Shown: positions 32,120 to 42,110 of the stretch, piece after piece
How the letters are laid out: each line of letters begins with the position of its first letter
How positions within the stretch are numbered: the stretch's first letter is position 1
The notes under the pieces: model-generated
Seen by the model: only the letters and a program-made list of their open reading frames with translations
Told to the model about the DNA's origin: nothing
Database searches by the model: none
Program-made: the position numbers and the translations under genes
Assembly (NCBI GenBank): GCA_045805505.1
Contig: JBJMLA010000141.1
Location: 1 to 64,000, forward strand
Source: BP-464 sp045805505
Lineage (GTDB): Bacteria > Actinomycetota > Thermoleophilia > Solirubrobacterales > Solirubrobacteraceae
Length of the DNA stretch: 64,000 nucleotides
Reading direction: 5' to 3'

Positions 32120-33433
32120 CTGCGCCTGCGCGATCCTCCATGGGTTCTCAGCCGGACCATCGATGGTCAGGGTCCACTTCTCGGTGAATCGCGCCTCGGA
32201 TTCCTTGCTTCCGGACAGCACCGCGGCGGTGTCGCGATCCTCGAGGTAGCGGCGCCCCGAGACGTCGATCTCGACGGTCATCCGGGCCGGCTCGGCGGCC
32301 GCGTCGAGCTTGGTGATCCGCAGCGCCTGGACGCGCGGACCACGCACGACCAGCCGGGTGCCGTCGCCCTTGGGATGCAGCAGCTGGGCCGCCGCCTCGG
32401 GGGTGGCGACCGCCAGCAACGGCTCGTCCTCGCCGTCGATGGCCTCCGACCAGCCCGCCACCGCGCGGCGCACGGCGATCTCGAGGACGTCGGGAGCGAA
32501 GCGCGCGTCGGCCAGCGACAGATCGAGCGCGGCGGCGCGGGCGTCGCCGTCGAAGTCCAGGTCGGCGATCTCCGCGGTCTTGACGTCGGCGGGCGCCGCG
32601 TCCGCCTGGGCGACCTCGATGAGCGACTCGTCGCGCAGCCGTCCGTCGTCGGCCTCGGGCACCGCCACGATCTCGCCGTCGAGGTTGTGACGGCCCTCGG
32701 CCTCGCTCTCGATGGACACGACCATCCAGCCGCCGTCGCGCCGCGCGAGCGTCCACCACTCCTCGACCGAGACCGTCTTGTCGGTCTGGCCCTCCTTCAT
32801 GATCTGGCCGCCCCCGCCGAGCTTGACCCAGTCGTCCTGGGTGGCGCAGATGCGGACGATGACGCGGTCCTCGGCCTCGCCGGCGCGGTTGACCAGGCCG
32901 AGGTACTCGACCGACGGGCGGCCATGGACCTGGACCCGGTTGTGCCACTTCTTGCGGTCGAAGTCGTCGAGGCGGCGCTTCCACTCGACGAGCAGGTCGC
33001 CGCCGACCAGGCCCTCGAGCGCGGTGCGATCGCGCTTGTCCCAGGCGGCCTGACACGCCAGGTAGAGGTCGGCCGCGGCGGTCGTCACCGCGTCGGCGGC
33101 GAAGACCGGATCCTCCTCGGCGGCCTCGGCCGAGGCGGTCCGGACGCGCTCGGCGCGGGCGGCCCGCTTGCGGCGATAGCGCCAGGCGCCGATCGCGCCG
33201 ACGATGGTGACGACGAGGATGGCCAGGACGATCAGCAGCACGACCACGACGCTGAACGGGCCGCCGACGGTCGTGCCGCCACCGCCGCCGTAGCCGCCAC
33301 CGCCGCCCGAGAACCCGCCACCGCCGCCACCGCCACCGAAGCCGCTGCTGCCGCCGCCCGCGCCCGCCAGGGCGGCGGGCGCAGACAGCGCGCTGAGCAG
33401 CAGCGCGAGCGGCAGGGCTGAGGTTCGGCGCAC
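32117..33433 (-). CDS. Secreted/membrane Tim44-like domain protein
   Basis: A 438-residue protein from GTG 33433. A signal peptide (RRTSALPLALLLSALSAPAALA) is followed by a Gly-rich linker (about 25-55, GGGGGGGFSGGGGGYGGGG), a membrane helix (about 60-85), and a Tim44-like domain (about 100-245) with LYLACQAAWDKRDRTALEGLVGGDLLVEWKRRL and KTVSVEEWWTLARRDGGWMVVSIE. A beta-rich C-terminal part follows. In bacteria such proteins act at the envelope with unclear roles. TGTAAT lies 6 bases before the GTG as a possible -10. Confidence 0.85.
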   Translation of the reverse strand: MRRTSALPLALLLSALSAPAALAGAGGGSSGFGGGGGGGGFSGGGGGYGGGGGTTVGGPFSVVVVLLIVLAILVVTIVGAIGAWRYRRKRAARAERVRTASAEAAEEDPVFAADAVTTAAADLYLACQAAWDKRDRTALEGLVGGDLLVEWKRRLDDFDRKKWHNRVQVHGRPSVEYLGLVNRAGEAEDRVIVRICATQDDWVKLGGGGQIMKEGQTDKTVSVEEWWTLARRDGGWMVVSIESEAEGRHNLDGEIVAVPEADDGRLRDESLIEVAQADAAPADVKTAEIADLDFDGDARAAALDLSLADARFAPDVLEIAVRRAVAGWSEAIDGEDEPLLAVATPEAAAQLLHPKGDGTRLVVRGPRVQALRITKLDAAAEPARMTVEIDVSGRRYLEDRDTAAVLSGSKESEARFTEKWTLTIDGPAENPWRIAQAQ

Positions 33434-33484
33434 GGTTCGATTACAGCACCCCGCGCCCGCCGGCCCGGTGGGAGACTGCGCGCC

Positions 33485-34423
33485 ATGATCCTCCTGGCGG
33501 CCGTGGGCGCGGCGACGATGGTGGGCGCGGCCGGTGGCTGGACGGCGTGGAGCGAGCCGGCCGGCGACCGCTACGCGCTGATCCTGCGGGCCCCCGACGG
33601 CGTCCTGACGGCGCCGGCCATCACGCCGCGCGGCGTGCCCTTCGACGTGAGCCTGGGCACCGACGCCGACGGCCGCCTCGTCGCCGCCTACTCGCGCTGC
33701 CGCACCGAGCCGCAGCCGCACGGCGGTGCGAACCCGCGCGCCGCGGGCGGGCTGCCGCAGTACGCGACCGGCCGCGGCTGCGTGATCCACACCCTCGACC
33801 TCGCCGGCGCGGGCGAGCGCAGCACCGGCGTCGGCGGCGTCCTGCCCGCGGTGGCCGGCTCGGCGCTGGCCTTCGTGCGCGTCTCGGCGACCGGCGGCGC
33901 CGCGGTCGTCGTCCAGGACACGGCGACAGGCGCCGAGCGGATCCTGCAGCGGGGCCGCGTGCGCCGCGGCGCGCCCGAGCAGGCCGAGGGCCCGACGAGC
34001 GTCGACACCGACGGCCGGCGCGTCACCACGGCATGGCGGCAGCGCGACCGCCGCGCAGGCACGTTCGACTCCCGCGTCTACGTCCAGGCCGTCGGCGCCG
34101 CGCGCCCGACGCTGGTCGCGGGCGCGACCAACACCAGCGACACCCCGTTCGTGACCGCGTTCGCGCCGGCGCTCGACCGCGGCCGGGTGCACTACCTGCT
34201 GTCGTTCGGCCAGGGCTACTGCGAGCGGCGCTGGGCCTCCGGGCGCCCGGACGCGGCCTACGGCCTCGCGCGCTCGGCCGACACGGCCCGGCCGGTCTCA
34301 GCCGCGGTCGACGGAAGCCGGCTCGTCGTGGCCCAGGTCCCGCGCGCGGGCGGCGGCGAGATCGTCGCCTTCGGCGCCCGGCCCTTCGCCGCCACCGCCG
34401 CTCCCGGCGAGCTCTGCGGCTGA
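33485..34423 (+). CDS. Hypothetical secreted beta-propeller-like protein
   Basis: A 312-residue protein with a weak N-terminal hydrophobic segment (MILLAAVGAATMVGAAGG). It consists of repeated beta-strand units with D-G-R turns (VSLGTDADGRLVAAYSRC, TSVDTDGRRVTTAWRQRD, SAAVDGSRLVVAQV). No family recognised; a propeller fold is inferred. It contains cysteines in pairs, fitting export. The last 126 bases overlap the convergent DHA2 exporter antisense. Confidence 0.7.
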   Translation: MILLAAVGAATMVGAAGGWTAWSEPAGDRYALILRAPDGVLTAPAITPRGVPFDVSLGTDADGRLVAAYSRCRTEPQPHGGANPRAAGGLPQYATGRGCVIHTLDLAGAGERSTGVGGVLPAVAGSALAFVRVSATGGAAVVVQDTATGAERILQRGRVRRGAPEQAEGPTSVDTDGRRVTTAWRQRDRRAGTFDSRVYVQAVGAARPTLVAGATNTSDTPFVTAFAPALDRGRVHYLLSFGQGYCERRWASGRPDAAYGLARSADTARPVSAAVDGSRLVVAQVPRAGGGEIVAFGARPFAATAAPGELCG

Positions 34424-35917
34424 GCACGCCGGCGGGTTGCGGATCCCCACCGCGCCCAGAACGCCGCCCAGGCCGAGCAGCAGCGCGGCGATCCCTTCGC
34501 CGACATGGAACGCGTGGACCGACGCGTCGCGGACCGCGCTCGCCACCTCGGCCCCGGCGGTGGCCGGGTCGGCGCGGGCCAGTGTCTGGCGGCGCGCGTC
34601 GCGCACCGCGGCGGCCGCGCGCGAGTCCAGCGACCGCCCGCCGAGGCGATCGTCGAGCGTGGCGCCGAACTGCCCGGCGACGACGGCGCCCAGCGCCGCG
34701 ACGGCGAGCAGCCCGGCGACGCGGGCGATCGCGTTGTTGACGCCTGAGGCGATCCCGGCGTTGGAGTCGTCGGCGTCGGCGAGGACCGTGGCGGTCAGCG
34801 GCGCGACGCACGCGGCCAGCCCGAGCGAGAAGACGAACAGCGGCAGCAGCACCTCGGTGACGAGATGCGGGTCGGCATCGACGCGCAGCAGCCCCAGCAG
34901 CCCGACCGCGCTGAGCAGCGGGCCGCCGGCCATGAACAGCCGCGGGCCGAGGCGGTCGGCGAGCCGCCCGGCCCGGCGCGAGAGCAGGAACATGACGATC
35001 GACGGGGGCATCGTCACCAGGCCGGCCTCGAGGGCGGAGTAGCCCGCGACCTGCTGGAGGAACAGGATCAGGAAGAAGAACGCGGCGCTCAGCCCGCCGT
35101 ACATGAACAGCGTCTGCAGGTTGGCGAAGGCGAAGTTGCGCCGCGCGAACATCGACAGCGGCAGCATCGGGTGCGCGGTCGTCCGCTCCCGGTGCAGGAA
35201 CGCCGCGAGCAGCAGCACGCCTCCGAGGCCCGGACCCCAGACCTCCGGGCTGCCCCATCCGGCCTCGGGCTGGCGGATGAGCCCGAGGACCGGCCCGGCG
35301 AGCCCGGCGATCGTCAGCGCCGCGCCCCACCAGTCGACCGGCGCGCGCGACACGCTGCGCTCGCGGGCCGCCACCGCACGGTTGACGAGCACGAGCGTGA
35401 GGATCACGAACGGGACGTTGATGGCGAAGATCAGCCGCCACGACGCGACGTCGACCAGCCAGCCTCCGGCCAGCGGGCCGATGATCACGGCGATGCCGCT
35501 CCACGCCGTCCAGGACCCGATCGCCGCCCCGCGCTCGCGGGCGCCGAACGCGCCGACGATCACCGCCAGCGAACTCGGCGTCAGCAGCGCGCCGAAGACG
35601 CCCTGCAGCGCGCGGCCGGCGATCAGCACCTCGACGCTGGGCGCCACCGCGCAGAGCACCGAGACCGCTCCGAAGCCGGCGACGCCGATCGAGAAGATGC
35701 GCCGCTCGCCGAAGATGTCGCCGAGCGACCCGCCGACGAGGATCAGCGAGCCGAGGGTCAGCAGGTAGCCGTTGGCGATCCACTGCTGGGCGGCCAGCCC
35801 GCCGCCGAGGTCCTCGCGGATGGCCGGCAGGGCGACGTTGACCGCTGTGGAGTCCAGCCCGGCGACGAAGGAGCCCATGATGGCGGCGGCCAGGGCCAGA
35901 CGCTGCGGGGTGGTCAC
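34298..35917 (-). CDS. DHA2-family (EmrB/QacA) MFS exporter
   Basis: A 539-residue, 14-helix drug/proton antiporter: LALAAAIMGSFVAGLDSTAVNVALPAIREDL (motif D1), GGSLGDIFGERRIFSIGV (motif A) and GRALQGVFGALLTPSSLAVIVGAF (motif C region). The GTG at 35917 is preferred because GATACT lies 7 bases before it; ATG 35959 would add 14 residues. The tail beyond GIRNPPACSAAE is hydrophilic, Gly/Glu-rich and encoded antisense to the gene at 33485. Confidence 0.92.
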   Translation of the reverse strand: MTTPQRLALAAAIMGSFVAGLDSTAVNVALPAIREDLGGGLAAQQWIANGYLLTLGSLILVGGSLGDIFGERRIFSIGVAGFGAVSVLCAVAPSVEVLIAGRALQGVFGALLTPSSLAVIVGAFGARERGAAIGSWTAWSGIAVIIGPLAGGWLVDVASWRLIFAINVPFVILTLVLVNRAVAARERSVSRAPVDWWGAALTIAGLAGPVLGLIRQPEAGWGSPEVWGPGLGGVLLLAAFLHRERTTAHPMLPLSMFARRNFAFANLQTLFMYGGLSAAFFFLILFLQQVAGYSALEAGLVTMPPSIVMFLLSRRAGRLADRLGPRLFMAGGPLLSAVGLLGLLRVDADPHLVTEVLLPLFVFSLGLAACVAPLTATVLADADDSNAGIASGVNNAIARVAGLLAVAALGAVVAGQFGATLDDRLGGRSLDSRAAAAVRDARRQTLARADPATAGAEVASAVRDASVHAFHVGEGIAALLLGLGGVLGAVGIRNPPACSAAELAGSGGGGEGPGAEGDDLAAARARDLGHDEPASVDRG

Positions 35918-35994
35918 GCGGTCCAGTATCCCCTCATCGAGTTGGGCCCGCCGGTCCATGTCGCCGCGGCGGCCGCTCGCGCAGACTCTGGGCC

Positions 35995-36084
35995 ATGACG
36001 ACCAAGCCCCGCGAGAACCCGCCGTCGGACCCCGCCGTGATGGCGGTCATGAAGGCGTCGCTCGAGAAGATCAGCGGCCACTGA
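35995..36084 (+). CDS. 29-residue leader-like peptide before patatin
   Basis: A short frame, MTTKPRENPPSDPAVMAVMKASLEKISGH. Its TGA overlaps the proposed CTG start of the patatin gene (CTGA, 36081-36084), so it would deliver ribosomes to that codon. Conservation is unknown. Alternatively it is the N-terminus of patatin joined by frameshift. Confidence 0.45.
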   Translation: MTTKPRENPPSDPAVMAVMKASLEKISGH

Positions 36085-37390
36085 GCCCGTCCGCCGGCAA
36101 CGGCCGGCCCCGCGTCGCGGTCGTCCTCCCGGGCGGCGGCGCGCGCGGGGCCTTCGAGGCGGGCGCCCTGTCCGTCCTGCTGCCCGCGCTCGAGGCGCGT
36201 GGCGAGAAGGTCTCGATCATCTGCGGCACGAGCGTCGGCGGCATCAACGCCGCGCTGCTCGGCTCGGTGGCCGCGCTGCCCGCCGCGGCGCAGGCCGACG
36301 CGCTCGTCGCGCGCTGGCGCTCGATGCGCAAGGGCGACGTCATCGCCCCGATGCTCGGGCCGCGCGCGCCGCTGCTCGCGCTGCGCGCGCTCGGCGAGAT
36401 GCTCGAGCTTCCCGGCCTGCGGCTGCCGGGCCTCATGGATCCGCGGCCGCTGCGCGACAGCCTGGAGCGCTGGATCGACTGGCCGGCGCTGCACCGCAAC
36501 GTCGCCAAGGGCGTGGTGTCGGCGATCTGCGTCGTCGCGACGTCGCTCGAGCGCGGCGGCCCGGTGGGCTTCGTCGAGACCCGCACGCCGCTGCCGCGGC
36601 GCAGCGGCGGCATCCGCTACGTCCCGGTCAAGCTGACCGGCGAGCACGTGCGCGCGTCCGCGGCGATCCCGCTGCTGTTCCCGCCCGTCCGGGTGACCAC
36701 GCCGCGCGGCGCCGCCGGCGACTACATCGACGGCGGCACGCGGATGAACGCGCCGCTCTCCCCCGCGCTCGCCCTGGGCGCCGACCGCGTCATCGTCGTC
36801 GGCTTCGAGCCGCTCGACCGCACGCTGCCACCCGCCGACCTGCGCCGGCCGCACTTCGCCGATGTCGCCGCCAACGTCCTCGACGGCCTGCTCGTCGACC
36901 AGGTGGCCACCGACGTGCGGCGGATGCTGGCGATCAACTCCTTCTACTCCGAGGACGCCACGACGGGGCCTGCGCCCGCCTCGAACGCCTACCGCGCCGC
37001 GCGCGGGCGCCCGCCCTACCGCCGCGTGCTGCATGCGCTGGTCACGCCGGAGCGCCGCGGCGCGGTGGGGACGATCGCCGAGGAGGTCCTCGAGCAGCGC
37101 TACGGCGGACTGCGCGGCCTGCGCTCGCCCGACTTCCTGCTTCTCTCGCGCCTGCTCGGCGGGGGTCGCGCGCGTGCGCGCGGGGAGCTGCTCTCGTTCC
37201 TGCTCTTCGACGAGGTCTTCGTCGAGCGGCTGCTGGAGGCGGGGCGGGCCGCGGCGGAGCGCTGGCTCGACGAGCATCCGAAGATCTGGCGATCCCAGGC
37301 CGACGAGGTCTCGGACTTCGAGGCCGGCCACGAGCGGGGCCTGGCCGAGCAGGGCGCCCTGACCGAGTTCCGCGCGCTGCGGCGGCGCTC

Positions 37391-37394
<4 letters not shown>
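36081..37394 (+). CDS. Patatin-like phospholipase, probable CTG start
   Basis: About 437 residues. The oxyanion loop is GGGARGAFEAGAL, the nucleophile elbow GTSVGGINAAL (Ser) and the catalytic Asp in YIDGGTRMNAPLSPALALGA (DGG). It is a lipid acyl hydrolase, probably membrane-associated. The frame has no plausible ATG, GTG or TTG upstream of the oxyanion loop. CTG 36081, overlapping the stop of the 29-residue gene, is the best start, with GAGAAG about 10 bases before it. The 3' end overlaps the thiolase stop by 4 bases. Confidence 0.88.
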
Positions 37395-38578
<1,184 letters not shown>

Positions 38579-38585
38579 CGCCGCC

Positions 38586-38591
38586 AACCTA
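38586..38591 (-). promoter_or_regulatory. -10-like box TAGGTT before thiolase
   Basis: Minus-strand TAGGTT ends 7 bases before the ATG at 38578 in a 30-base divergent gap. A CCTA-N5-TAGG dyad (38588-38600) overlaps it. Confidence 0.4.
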
Positions 38592-38608
38592 TTGGGTAGG
38601 ACCTGGCC

Positions 38609-39643
38609 ATGGCCGCGGACGAGCGAGCCCGTGAGCTGGTCGAGCGCGCCGAGCAGGTCGGTGGTCTCGGCAGCTGGGACTGGAGGCCGCAGGACGGTGA
38701 CCTGGTGTGGTCCGACAACCAGTACCGCCTGCTGGGCTACGAGCCCGGCGCGGTGACGCCGAGCACCGACCTGATCATCGAACACGCGCATCCCGACGAC
38801 CGCGCACGGCTGACCGCGGCCATCGACAGCGAGGCGGTGCACGGCCTGCGCTGGCGCCACGTGCGGCCCGACGGCGCGATCCGTCACCTCGAGGTCAGCA
38901 TCGGCGAGTCCGTCCCACGCAGCGTTCCGGGACGGCGGCTCGTGGGGTCGGTGCGCGACATCACCGAGCAACGCCGCGACGAGCACGAGATCGCGCTGCA
39001 CATCGCCGTCGGCGAGGCGCTCGAGCGGTGGCCCTCGTTCGCGGAGGGCGCAACCGGCCTGCTCGCCCAGATGGGGGCCGCCGTCGGCGCCCTCTGCGCC
39101 CAGCTGTGGATCCCGGAGGCAGCGGAGCTCGCCTGTCGCGCGGACTGGGCCGATCCGCAGCGAGCGCCCGAATCCGTGGCGTACCTGACGGCCACGGCCG
39201 GGTCGGGGCCGCGGCTGGCCGAGCGCGTGTGGCGAGCGGGGCGGCCGGTGGTGACGCGCCTGCCCCGGTCCGGCGGCCGGCGCACGGCGGTGCTGATCCC
39301 GGTCCGCCACGGCGACGACGTCCTGGCCGTCATCGAGATCCACACCGACGAGGACGTGGCGCCGCGCGAGCGGCTGCTGCGCTCGCTGACCGGAGTGGGC
39401 TACGAGATCGGGCACTTCCTGCACCGCCGGCGCGGGGAGATCTCGCGCGGGCCGCTGACCGATCGCGAGATAGAGGTCCTCCAGCTGGCGGCCGACGGCG
39501 TTCCCCCACGCGAGATCGGCAGCCGCCTGTCGATCAGCCCGGCGACCGTCAAGCGCCACTTCGAGGGCATCTACGCCCGGCTCGAGGTGTCCGATCGCGC
39601 CGCCGCCGTCGCCGAGGCGATGCGGCGCGGCCTCGTCGAATAA
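38609..39643 (+). CDS. PAS-GAF-LuxR sensory transcription regulator
   Basis: A 344-residue single-protein sensor-regulator. A PAS domain (about 10-120; GSWDWRPQDGDLVWSDNQYRLLGYEPG, ending GSVRDITEQRRDE) is followed by a GAF-like domain (about 135-265; FAEGATGLLAQMGAAVGALCAQLW) and a LuxR/NarL HTH (about 275-340; LTDREIEVLQLAADGVPPREIGSRLSISPATVKRHFEGIYARLEV). There is no phosphoreceiver, so signal input is by ligand. A perfect 18-base palindrome lies just downstream, before the EAL gene. Confidence 0.92.
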   Translation: MAADERARELVERAEQVGGLGSWDWRPQDGDLVWSDNQYRLLGYEPGAVTPSTDLIIEHAHPDDRARLTAAIDSEAVHGLRWRHVRPDGAIRHLEVSIGESVPRSVPGRRLVGSVRDITEQRRDEHEIALHIAVGEALERWPSFAEGATGLLAQMGAAVGALCAQLWIPEAAELACRADWADPQRAPESVAYLTATAGSGPRLAERVWRAGRPVVTRLPRSGGRRTAVLIPVRHGDDVLAVIEIHTDEDVAPRERLLRSLTGVGYEIGHFLHRRRGEISRGPLTDREIEVLQLAADGVPPREIGSRLSISPATVKRHFEGIYARLEVSDRAAAVAEAMRRGLVE

Positions 39644-39652
39644 TCCTGAGCA

Positions 39653-39670
39653 ATGGGCCGATCGGCCCAT
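39653..39670. promoter_or_regulatory. Perfect 18-base palindrome between luxR-type and EAL genes
   Basis: ATGGGCCGATCGGCCCAT is fully self-complementary, ten bases after the regulator stop and 35 bases before the EAL gene. It may be a LuxR-family operator or a hairpin. Confidence 0.55.
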
Positions 39671-39705
39671 GAATCTCACGGCGTCAGCGCCGAAGCTGTA
39701 GGGGG

Positions 39706-41205
39706 ATGGCTGCCTCCGATCACGAGATCGCGCGACTGCTGCTACGCGCGCTCGACGAGAACGCCGCTGTCGGCTTCGCGTTCATCGACCCGCAGCTGCG
39801 GTTCGTGCGCGTCAACCCGGCGCTGGCCACGGCGCAGGGCGTGCCGGCTGAAGAGCACGAGGGCCGGCTCGTCTCCGACCTCGCCGCGGGCGTCTGGCCG
39901 CAGCTGCGCGAGCCGCTCGAGCGCGCGCTGAGCAGCGGCCGTCCCGTGCTCAGCCACGAGATCGCCGGTCCGCATCCCCTGCGCGACCAGGAATGGGGAA
40001 CCTGGCAGGCGAGCTTCTTCCCGGCCGTCGAGGACGGGCGGGCATCGGGCGTCGCCTGCCTGGCGGTGGAGACCACGGACCGCACGCGCGAGGCCGAGGT
40101 CCGCTCGGCCATCACCGATGCGATGGTCGAGGGCCTGCTCGTGCTCGACGCCGGCGGCGCGGTGACCCATCTCAACGCCGCAGCCGCCCAGCTGACGGGC
40201 TGGCCCGCCGAGGAGCTGCTGGGCCGCCGCTATGCCGAGCACGAGACGGCGATCGCCGACGCGCTGGCCGACGGCCTCACCCGCCGGGCCGTCGAGGGCC
40301 GCTTCGCCCACCACGACGGGACGGAGATCCCGGTCGGCTACTCGGCGGCGCCGCTGGTCAGCGGCGACAGCGTGCGCGGCGTGGTCGTGGTCTTCCGCGA
40401 CATCAGCGCCGAGCAGGAGCGGCGCGCGGCACAGGTGCGTGAGCTCGACGACATCGTCTGGCTGGCCCGCGTGCGCTCGGCGCTCGACGACGATCGCCTC
40501 GTGCTGCACACCCAGCCGATCGTCCCGCTCGACGGTGGCGCCCCGCGCGAGGAGCTGCTGGTGCGCATGCTCTCGCCGGCCGGCGAGCTGATCCCGCCCG
40601 GCGCGTTCCTGCCGGCCGCCGAGGAGTACGGCCTGATCACGCGGGTCGACCGCTGGGTCATCCGCCAGGCCGCGCGCCTGGCCGGCGAGGGGCGCCACGT
40701 CGAGATCAACCTGTCGGCGAAGTCCGCCACCGATCCGACGCTGTTCTCCTACATCGAGCAGGAGCTGCAGGCCGAGTCAGCCTCCCCCGCCTGCCTGACC
40801 TTCGAGCTGACCGAGACCGCGCTGATGGGCGACTGGGAGGTCGGCACGGCGTTCGCCCGCCGGCTCACCGAGCTCGGCTGCGCGCTGGCGCTCGACGACT
40901 TCGGCACGGGCTTCGGGAGCCTGAGCTACCTCAAGGCGCTGCCGCTGCGCTGCCTGAAGATCGACGTCGACTTCGTGCGCGACCTGGCCTCCAACCCGAC
41001 CAACCAGCACCTCGTGCGCGCCATCGTCAACCTCGCGGGAGGGCTCGGCCTGGAGACGATCGCCGAGGGCGTCGAGGACGCCGAGACGCTCGAGCTGCTG
41101 CGCGCCTACGGCGTCGACTACGCGCAGGGCTTTCACCTCGGGCGCCCCGCGCCCCTGATAATGCCGGCATGGACGTCGCCTTTGAACGAGGGCTCCACGA
41201 GCTAG
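39706..41205 (+). CDS. PAS-PAS-EAL c-di-GMP phosphodiesterase
   Basis: A 499-residue cytoplasmic protein with PAS 1 (about 10-125, NAAVGFAFIDPQLRFVRVNPALA), PAS 2 (about 130-245, VEGLLVLDAGGAVTHLNAAAAQLTG) and an EAL domain (about 255-490). Catalytic residues are kept: Glu in REELLVRM (EAL reads ELL), Asn in INLSAKS, Glu in FELTETA, DD in ALDDFGTG, Lys in LKIDVDFVR, Glu in AEGVED and Gln in YAQGFHLG. It should hydrolyse c-di-GMP. It overlaps the downstream MBL gene by 37 bases. Confidence 0.93.
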   Translation: MAASDHEIARLLLRALDENAAVGFAFIDPQLRFVRVNPALATAQGVPAEEHEGRLVSDLAAGVWPQLREPLERALSSGRPVLSHEIAGPHPLRDQEWGTWQASFFPAVEDGRASGVACLAVETTDRTREAEVRSAITDAMVEGLLVLDAGGAVTHLNAAAAQLTGWPAEELLGRRYAEHETAIADALADGLTRRAVEGRFAHHDGTEIPVGYSAAPLVSGDSVRGVVVVFRDISAEQERRAAQVRELDDIVWLARVRSALDDDRLVLHTQPIVPLDGGAPREELLVRMLSPAGELIPPGAFLPAAEEYGLITRVDRWVIRQAARLAGEGRHVEINLSAKSATDPTLFSYIEQELQAESASPACLTFELTETALMGDWEVGTAFARRLTELGCALALDDFGTGFGSLSYLKALPLRCLKIDVDFVRDLASNPTNQHLVRAIVNLAGGLGLETIAEGVEDAETLELLRAYGVDYAQGFHLGRPAPLIMPAWTSPLNEGSTS

Positions 41206-42110
41206 GAGACGGGCTCTTCGCCTACCTGCAGCCCGACGGCGGCTGGGGCTGGAGCAATGCGGGGCTGATCGCCGACGGCGGCACCTCGCTGCTGATCGAC
41301 ACGCTCTACGGCAAGCAGCTGACGCTCGACATGCTCGACGCGATGGCCAAGGTCACGGCCGACCATCCGATCGACGCGGCCATGAACACGCACGCCAACC
41401 CCGACCACTGCTTCGGCAACGAGCTGCTGCCGGCGGCCACCGAGATCTACGCGTCGCGCGCCACGGCGGCCGAGATGGACGACGTCTCCCCCGAGCTGCT
41501 GGTGGCCATCAAGACCGCCGAGCTGCCCGAGGCGCTGCGGGCGTTCGTCGATCACGCGTTCGGGCCGTTCGACTTCGAGGGCATCACCGTGCGGCCGCCG
41601 TCGCAGACCTTCGAGGGCCGGCTGGATCTGACCGTCGGCGATCGCGCGGTGTCGCTGATCGAGCTCGGCCCCGCCCACACCGGCGGCGACACGATCGTTC
41701 ACGTTCCCGACGCCGCGACCGTGTTCACGGGCGACCTGCTGTTCATCGACGGCACGCCGGTGGTCTGGGCCGACTTCGACAACTGGATCGCGGCCTGCGA
41801 CCGCATCCTCGAGCTCGACGCGCGGGTGCTGGTCCCCGGCCACGGCCCGGTCACCGACGCCTCGGGCGTGCGCGACGTCCAGCGCTACCTGCGCTACGTC
41901 CGCGAGGAGGCACGCCAGCGCTTCGAGGCGGGAATGGACGCCGACGCGGCCGCCGACGACATCGAGCTCGGCGACTTCGCGGGCTGGGGCGACGCCGAGC
42001 GGATCGCCGCCAACGTCGGCGCCGCCTACCGGATCTTCGACCCGTCGCTGCCCCCGCTCACGCCGCCGGAGCAGCTGGTCAAGATGGCCGACTGGCGGGC
42101 GCGGCACTGA
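41169..42110 (+). CDS. Metallo-beta-lactamase-fold hydrolase
   Basis: A 313-residue MBL protein with NTHANPDHCFGN (H75, N77, D79, H80: the second His of HxHxDH is Asn), AHTGGDTIVHVPDAATVFTGDLLF and PGHGPVTD. This altered metal motif is found in alkylsulfatase- or SoxH-like branches. The substrate is unknown. The start lies inside the EAL gene (37-base overlap) and the end overlaps the convergent membrane gene by 32 bases. Confidence 0.9.
   Translation: MDVAFERGLHELGDGLFAYLQPDGGWGWSNAGLIADGGTSLLIDTLYGKQLTLDMLDAMAKVTADHPIDAAMNTHANPDHCFGNELLPAATEIYASRATAAEMDDVSPELLVAIKTAELPEALRAFVDHAFGPFDFEGITVRPPSQTFEGRLDLTVGDRAVSLIELGPAHTGGDTIVHVPDAATVFTGDLLFIDGTPVVWADFDNWIAACDRILELDARVLVPGHGPVTDASGVRDVQRYLRYVREEARQRFEAGMDADAAADDIELGDFAGWGDAERIAANVGAAYRIFDPSLPPLTPPEQLVKMADWRARH

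Noticed and set aside
33291..33360. CCGCCACC-rich low-complexity run
   Set aside because: Encodes the Gly-rich linker of the Tim44-like protein.
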